64,000 nt of DNA, from contig NC_059084.1 of the NCBI RefSeq assembly GCF_020497125.1, forward strand, positions 11,249,501 through 11,313,500, given 5' to 3'. A model generated the notes under the pieces. That model was not told the DNA's origin, did not search any database, and saw nothing but the letters and a program-made list of their open reading frames with translations. Positions 58,107 through 64,000 of this stretch are shown here, one piece after another; position 1 is the stretch's first letter; the number at the start of each line of letters is the position of its first letter. The position numbers and the translations under genes were made by a program. The stretch comes from Mauremys mutica (Eukaryota > Chordata > Testudines > Geoemydidae).

Positions 58107-58111
58107 ATGGA

Positions 58112-58473
58112 TTCAAACCTTCTGTGAATTATTTGAGTCTCCCGTATCTGTTAAATGCAAGTGGAAACCTGGAGATAAGACTTTTTGATGGTGTTACTTG
58201 TTCCTTCCATTTCCTCAGGAGAATATTTACGTTATTATGAAAAAGTTCTTCAGACTGTCCACTGTACCTACGTTGCGACTTCTTTACATCTTGTCTTTAA
58301 GTGGTACATAATGATCCTGTGCCCTGTTAAACGTCTGCCTCAGTCTGTCTCAGAGCTGGCTCCATGTCAGTTTGGGTAAAGAGATGCCTCTATATTTCAA
58401 ACGTACCTCCTGTGGGTGTTGTGAGGCTTAATTAATGTTCATGAGGGCCTTTGAGATCCTCAAGTGAAAGGTT
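58112..58473. other. No gene seen
   Basis: Unassigned spacer. Confidence 0.4.
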
Positions 58474-58481
58474 CTGTAGAA

Positions 58482-58814
58482 CAGTGCTTCTCAAAGCCAG
58501 TCCGCCGCTTGTGAAGGGAAAGCCCCTGGCTGTCCAGGCTGATTTGTTTACCTGCTGCATCCACAGGTTCGGCCGATCGTGGCTCCCACTGGTCGCGGTT
58601 CACCGCTCCAGGTCAATGGGGGCTGCAGGAAGCCGTGGCCAGCATGTCACTCTGCCCGCGCTGCTTCCCGCAGCCCCCATTGGCCTGGAGCGGTGAACTA
58701 TGGCCAGTGGGAGCTGCGATCAGACGAACCTGTGAATGCGGCAGGTAAACAAACCGGCCCGGACCGCCAGGGGCTTTCCCCAAACAAGCGGCGGACCAGC
58801 TTTGAGAACCACTG
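58482..58814. mobile_element. GC-rich palindromic hAT-type MITE (CAGTGCTTCTCAAAG ends)
   Basis: The ends CAGTGCTTCTCAAAGCCAGT and ACCAGCTTTGAGAACCACTG are inverted repeats. The flanks CTGTAGAA (58474-58481) and CTGTAAAC (58815-58822) agree at 6 of 8. Internally, GTTTACCTGCTGCATCC faces GCGGCAGGTAAACAAACC, and CCAATGGGGGC-type blocks face GCCCCCATTGGCC. This is the full-length form of the copy at 6129 and the remnant at 43889. Confidence 0.85.
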
Positions 58815-58822
58815 CTGTAAAC

Positions 58823-59376
58823 TGGCATGTTGACAGATGAGTGCTGTTGATTGAATGGTGGTTTCTTGTGTTAGATAATAATGCCCCATGAAATCTAGAT
58901 TCCCTAGGGATACACTCCCTAGAATGAGCTTGAGTGCTGAGTGGAGGGGCTGACAGGGAACTCATTGTGGCTTATTGATTCTCAGTTGCCCAGCCTCCAC
59001 ATAAACTGCAGTCTTGAACTTATACCACTGGTCGAAGATCCTGAGAAAGTGGAGAACTGGGTGGAGTGGAACTTCACTTCACCACATCCCCTCACTTTCC
59101 TCCTCTTCCAGGCCCCTGACATACAAACTGCCTTTCCCAAATACCAGGCAGCAGATTTCTGGCTCAGGAGACAGCAAAGAAGAGTGTCAAGAGGCCCCTA
59201 TGTTTATCTGTAGCCCCTGAGTGATGCAGGTTTCAAATAGCTTTGGAAAAAAGAGAAATGGAAGCCGTATTAAGAGAGGAGAAGATTAGGGTTAGCCTTG
59301 CTAGAAAGAATTATGCTTATTGCAAAGTTAAACTGTCCATTGTACTTCTATAAACAGTACTAGAATAGAAATAATA
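58823..59376. other. No gene seen
   Basis: Unassigned spacer. Overlapping plus-strand frames at 58941-59220 are not recognised. Confidence 0.4.
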
Positions 59377-59444
59377 GGCCCTAATCCTGCACCATGGAAA
59401 TCGGTGGGAGTTTTGCCTTTAACTACTTTGTGAGCAGGAGCACG
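59377..59444. repeat. Short foldback (GGCCCTAATCCTGC)
   Basis: GGCCCTAATCCTGCACCATG faces GTGAGCAGGAGCACGGCCC (running to 59449) around AATCGGTGGGAG. Its right arm runs directly into the MIR1_Amn copy that follows. Confidence 0.45.
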
Positions 59445-59655
59445 GCCCCATTGTTCTAGGCACTGTACATGTATGCTATAAGAGGCAGTCCCTGCCCTGA
59501 AAAGATGATGGAGGGTGGAAGGGAGGAAGTAGGGTTACTCCCATTTTACAGATGGTGAAAGTAAAGCATGCTGAGATGAACTGACTCAGCCCCAGTTCAC
59601 ATGAGAAGTCAGTGGCAGAGCCAGCGACTGAATCCAGATTTCCTGAGACCTGGGC
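59445..59655 (-). mobile_element. MIR1_Amn-type CORE-SINE, antisense
   Basis: CCCATTGTTCTAGGCACTGT, AAGAGGCAGTCCCTGCCCTG, GATGATGGAGGGTGGAAGGG, CTCCCATTTTACAGATGGTG, AGTCAGTGGCAGAGCCAGCG and ACTGAATCCAGATTTCCTGA follow the antisense SINE order from tail to core. Confidence 0.8.
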
Positions 59656-62600
59656 CAGGAAACCTTCTACTCTTTCCCTCTTCATTGTATGTATTTTTTT
59701 TTCACAAAGGGCACAGATGCAGTAGAAACCATACAAGAAAAAGCATGAGCCCATTACCAGCACAATAGAGTTTAAATTTTTTAATTTTTGTTGTTACAAA
59801 ACTGTCAGTCAGCTGCACAACCCCACTTCATTTCACTCCCTTCTAAAGGGCAGTTGCTTATTGCTTTTGATTATGTTCTTTGGCTTTTATGCAAGCAGCT
59901 GCTGCTTGAAGACTTTCATGTGTCACTCATGCATCAGTAGGGAGAAATATCACCCATATCTATCACAGGCTTGCAGCTGACACACAGACAGAAAGGTGAC
60001 CTATTTCATAATTACAATCAATTTCCTTTCACTGTCACCACCAGCATGTGCTCTGCTATTCTGTTTTTCTTGTGATAAGCATGGACTATGGGGTCAGTTT
60101 GGAGATCCCATGGAGGTAAAGAGATGATAGTTTGATTCCATCCCTCATTGCGAGACTGGGAATTATATTTTAATATTGAAGATAAAAACCCCTAGAGACT
60201 AGTGGGGCTCAGTCATGCTTTTGTTTCCTACATGATCTTGATATTATTTCCATAATGCAAAGAGTCATATATGAATCTTGTAAGTTTCCAGGGATAATCG
60301 TATGTGTTTGGAGTGCCTTGTATTGTCTCAGTACTTTGGTTTACATTTTGTGGGGTTTTTTTTTAACACATTATGTGAATTACCATATTGAACCTTGGAA
60401 AATTAATAAAATGTTAATTTTTAAAAGAGACCTATTCCTGCATGTTATATGAAGTCTGTGGTGCACAAAAGAAATAATTGGAATAAGCCTATCATGTTCC
60501 TGACAGCTGTTTGAATTGTTGAACAAAACTAGCTGTGTTCGCATTTTTGCAGACACAATAATTCACAAAAAGGTGCAATCTATTTTTGCAGAACCCTCAG
60601 GTTCGTCACTGAATTTCATTACTAGGAGCAGACAGGTCCTGTGAAGGAAGAATGCCCAGGAAAGGACTGTTTGCCAGTAAAGAAGATAATCTTTAGAATA
60701 AAGACTCCTCTCGGTTTTATAGAACAGCTTGGCAGGAGCCCAGGTTTTCTTCCAGTGCACATTGGACTTGAGATTCTCTGTGGTTTGGTGTTTTAACTAT
60801 CTTACTTTTTTCCCCCCAAGTGCTCAGCCTGCTTGAACATTCTTTGCTTCTGGGTCTAGATTTAATTCAGATCCAAGAGATGTAGAAAATAAGTTCCACA
60901 TTTGACACTGTGGACTGATTTCCCTTCTGTTTAATTCTGCTCAGATATTGCACACAATTTAGCTGTTTGATTTCTCCTCCCCTTTCCGCCCCGCAAAATG
61001 TAACTACTTCCAGTTTTAAGTAGAATCACTTGTTAACGCCACAGCAGTGTAAATAAAACAAAACAATCCTCCCTTCCTCTCTCTCCCAAAGCTGGAATTT
61101 TCTGAAACCCTGGTTATCAGTGTGATGATTCCAGAGGAGACAGATTCCAGAACAAGACACAGAACTCAGCAGTTCTGTTCATGCTATTACCACTAAAGAA
61201 CAGTTCCTTATGCAAGATGGCCAGACTCTGATATTCCTCATGTTGGGTAGTCCCTTACCTACTGAGCTCACTTGGGGCTATTCAAGGACTAAGGAGCTAT
61301 ACAGCATGAGCTAGCATATAAGAATCTGCTCCTAAAGAGACATTTTATGCCTATGCTGGATAGTCTCTGCAGTGGAAACCATTTGAAGTAGAAATTGTTA
61401 AGACATTCCTCCCAAGTATAAAGGTTGGATTGCCCCATGTTACCACTAATCAAGCTGCTGAGACATAGTTATTAACACGTGGATCCTAAAGCATCACTCA
61501 TTCTCTTCTTGCATTAGCTTATTGTCACTTTTAGCTGCGACCTTGTGAAGATCTTATGAATCACTTTTGTTTTCAGTTCCATGAATTCATTTTAAAACTA
61601 TGAAACAATAAACAGTGCAACAAAGGACAGGGTATCAGAGACAGAACAACAGAAGAAAAGCAATAGGGGTGGAATCAGCATGTCAGCTGCAGAAGTTTTT
61701 CATCTGTAGGGAGGTAAGTAAACGCCGAATAGCTTTCAACTGACATCCAAATCGGGAGGATAACCATTACAAACCTCCAGGATGTAACCAGATGGATTCT
61801 AGCAAACTATTCTGAATGCCCAGACCTACTGTGGGAAGAGGTCACCGGCTGTTATTGAGAGTAACAGTACTTCACATTCTCATACATGATGTTCTGTACA
61901 CACTCTATTCAGTGCCTAAATGCTACAGAGATGGGCAGTGGAGATATGTTGATACATTAGGGGCCCGAGTCTCATATAATTTGCACAGTAACTCTGTTGG
62001 TTTTGATTCTTCTTTCACTAAACCTATGGAGTCTTTCACCTGACGATAGCAACTTTGCAAACGTTGCTACACAATACCGTTATGAAGCAGGCAGTGATAT
62101 TCCCACTGGCTAGATGGAAATAAAGAGAGATTTTTTTTGGGCAAGATTTTCAAGTAATGTAATTCTGGTAATTTTACATGTGGCTTCGATGCACAAATAC
62201 ACACACAATTTTTGCACCAGCATTTGTGCACATAACTTGCTGCAAATTTAGACCTAAATATCTTCCCCAGCTGACACATTGGCAGTATCAGGGTCAGGAA
62301 AGGACCCACAAGTCCCTGTTATAACTACTGCACACACTTATCATACAAGCAATAAGCTGTCACCCACCCAAATGCTTCTGGTATATTACAAAGGCAACAG
62401 AAATTTGTGGGCTAAACATATTTGGATAGAACCTCAGCTGGTGTAAATCAGCTAAGATCCATTAACTTCAATGGGGCTATGCCTCAATGTATTGTGAAAT
62501 AAAAGGAAATGATAGTGAATGATACTGTTTCTTGAGTAATTTTTTTTTAAATACGGGGATTGTACTTGGTACCCACTCTCCAGTGCCATGCATCTCAAAT

Positions 62601-64000
62601 GTTTAGAGTATGTTTTGTTTTTCGGGGGGATCACTGGCTATCATTTGGATTAGCTGTTCTACATCTCAATGTATTTGGCAGATTCCCAAAAGGCAGATGT
62701 TCTGCAGAAGTGGTTGCTGCTACTGCTTATAAACTTCTTCCCCCAGTTCCTGGCTGTATTGAGTTCAGAGCAGATAACTTGGAATTCATTTGTTCAGTGC
62801 TACATTTTACTGGCCCCAAATCCTCTAGGTTCTGCTACAGTTTTCAGTGGGCTGTTTCTCAGCTCTCAAGCATCCAGGAGGGTGGCATTTGAAATCATGT
62901 TCTCAGATGGTTAGAGATCCTCAGATTATAATGGTGGAAGGGAAAATGGGGAAACCACAGAAACAATGGCTTGGAACTGCAAGACTCAGCCTTACCCACA
63001 ATGTAGGTCTCTAGTTATTTTATATTAGAAACCTGATGATATATGTAAGAGGCTGATATCATGCATTCTGTCTCTGGGGCTTAGGAGAGAAGGTCCCTGC
63101 AAAATGATTACAAATATCTACAGAGCTTTTGGTACAGCAACACTGCCTGCACAGCTGGGCCAGGCACAGCTAGACCAGGGCATAAGAGAATGAGCTTAAG
63201 TACAACTGTGCATGCTAGTGAATTATAGCAGTTGAGAATGAATCTGTCTGAAATCAAAGCAATCCCTTGGCAAAAAGATTGGGACCCAAAATTCTCAAAA
63301 CTTTCCTCATTCCAGTTCAAACAGAGTTCCTGGTCTCATTGGACTATACAGATGTTTGGTTTTGTGGAAGGACCTCCACCTAGGTAGTGGTACAAGAATT
63401 TTGTCTCTGCAGAGAATGCGAAAGCAGATTAAGATAGTCTGGGGATGTGAAAAGATATTAATTCAAACAGTGTGAACATGTATGTCCTCACCTTAGCCAC
63501 TGACTATTCTTTGTGTTAGGTTACATCTGAAACCAATGGAACAATTTGATCCTTGCCAAAATGAAAGCATTCGTAATGACGTCACGTTGTTTTCCACTTT
63601 AAGGTCTTGCCAGCTCTGAGAGTGGCATAATCGTTATGGCTGGCTGATGTTGTCTTTTTTTCCTTTTCAAAGACAGAATAATTTATGGTCACTCTTATAA
63701 CGTATTCATTGAAGCATTAGCACAATTCTAACAAAAAGTTGTGACCGGTCATATATATTTTCCACTGTTTTAAATATGTAAAATTGGAATTTTTCACCAT
63801 GATTTACAGTCAAATGAAGTGGACAGTTAATAGGTAATCACAACTGCCCTTCATTCCATAGTCCTTGAAAAGGGTAAAGCCAATAAATAGGAAACTTTCC
63901 AAGTACAACAATAAATCTCAGACATGAAACACAAAGGCTGAGGAATAAAGCACTTCTTATCTCGTGAGAGTATTATGTATTGATCCTTACATGGATATAA
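59656..64000. other. Long stretch with no gene; one weak foldback at 62139-62269
   Basis: GGGCAAGATTTTCAAGTAAT at 62139 and AAATTTAGACCTAAATATCT (ending TCCCC near 62267) look like degraded ends of the GGCCAAGATTTTCAAAA family. ACCTCAGCTGGTGTAAATCA with TTCAATGGGGCTATGCC near 62430-62482 is a decayed GTAAATCAGC foldback. A 110-codon frame at 62560-62892 is not protein-like. The rest is AT-rich and unassigned. Confidence 0.4.

Noticed and set aside
62560..62892. 110-codon plus-strand frame
   Set aside because: Overlaps another open frame in a different phase, has no splice context and no recognisable composition.

Overview
This 64 kb window looks like AT-rich, non-coding chromosomal DNA from a sauropsid vertebrate, most likely a turtle (a crocodilian is the main alternative). 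The evidence is the repeat set: CR1 LINEs, including one 3' end with the ATTCTATG tandem tail; amniote CORE-SINEs of the MIR1_Amn type; Penelope-like terminal repeats ending in an 'ACACGGCTAC'-type motif; GC-rich palindromic hAT-type MITEs; and LTRs beginning TGTGxTGGGG. I know this mixture from turtle assemblies, but I could not search a database. There are no bacterial genes, no operons, no CRISPR array, and no rRNA or tRNA gene that I can support. Open frames are short and mostly lie inside repeats.

Layout. 1-900: a possible terminal exon of a plus-strand gene, with a strong acceptor, a 28-codon tail and an AATAAA; this is the only candidate host coding sequence. 3.1-5.4 kb: a foldback element and three Penelope-like fragments. 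5.8-7.4 kb: an antisense, dead CR1 with two later hAT insertions, followed at 8.2-8.7 kb by an antisense L2-like reverse-transcriptase relic. 11.1-12.0 kb: an LTR-like unit. 13.5-17.8 kb: a cluster of MITEs. 19.6 kb: a second CR1 fragment. 24-31 kb: two ~203-bp Penelope-derived hairpins with 11-12 bp target duplications, two near-complete MIR1_Amn SINEs and a hAT MITE. 33-38 kb: a 121-bp hAT MITE and CR1 tails. 40.3-41.4 kb: a MIR1_Amn SINE split by a solo LTR. 42.1-44.2 kb: a long G-rich element, then a composite 1-kb insertion combining Penelope-like termini, a non-CR1 LINE fragment and hAT pieces between perfect 11-bp repeats. 45.7-46.4 kb: a second solo LTR. 48.7-49.4 kb: a MIR split by a foldback. 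52.1-53.0 kb: a CR1 3' end and a MIR1_Amn. 54-59.7 kb: several foldbacks, a palindromic 314-bp LTR-derived insertion, two hAT MITEs and another MIR1_Amn. The last 4 kb is nearly featureless.

No gene pathway can be described. The informative biology is the layered transposition history: old MIR and CR1 copies interrupted by younger hAT MITEs, LTRs and Penelope-like hairpins, many with target-site duplications readable in the sequence. The most interesting items are the Penelope-derived hairpin unit, the hammerhead-ribozyme-like core in its terminal repeat, the palindromic LTR, the composite element at 43.1-44.2 kb, and the possible terminal exon at the left edge.
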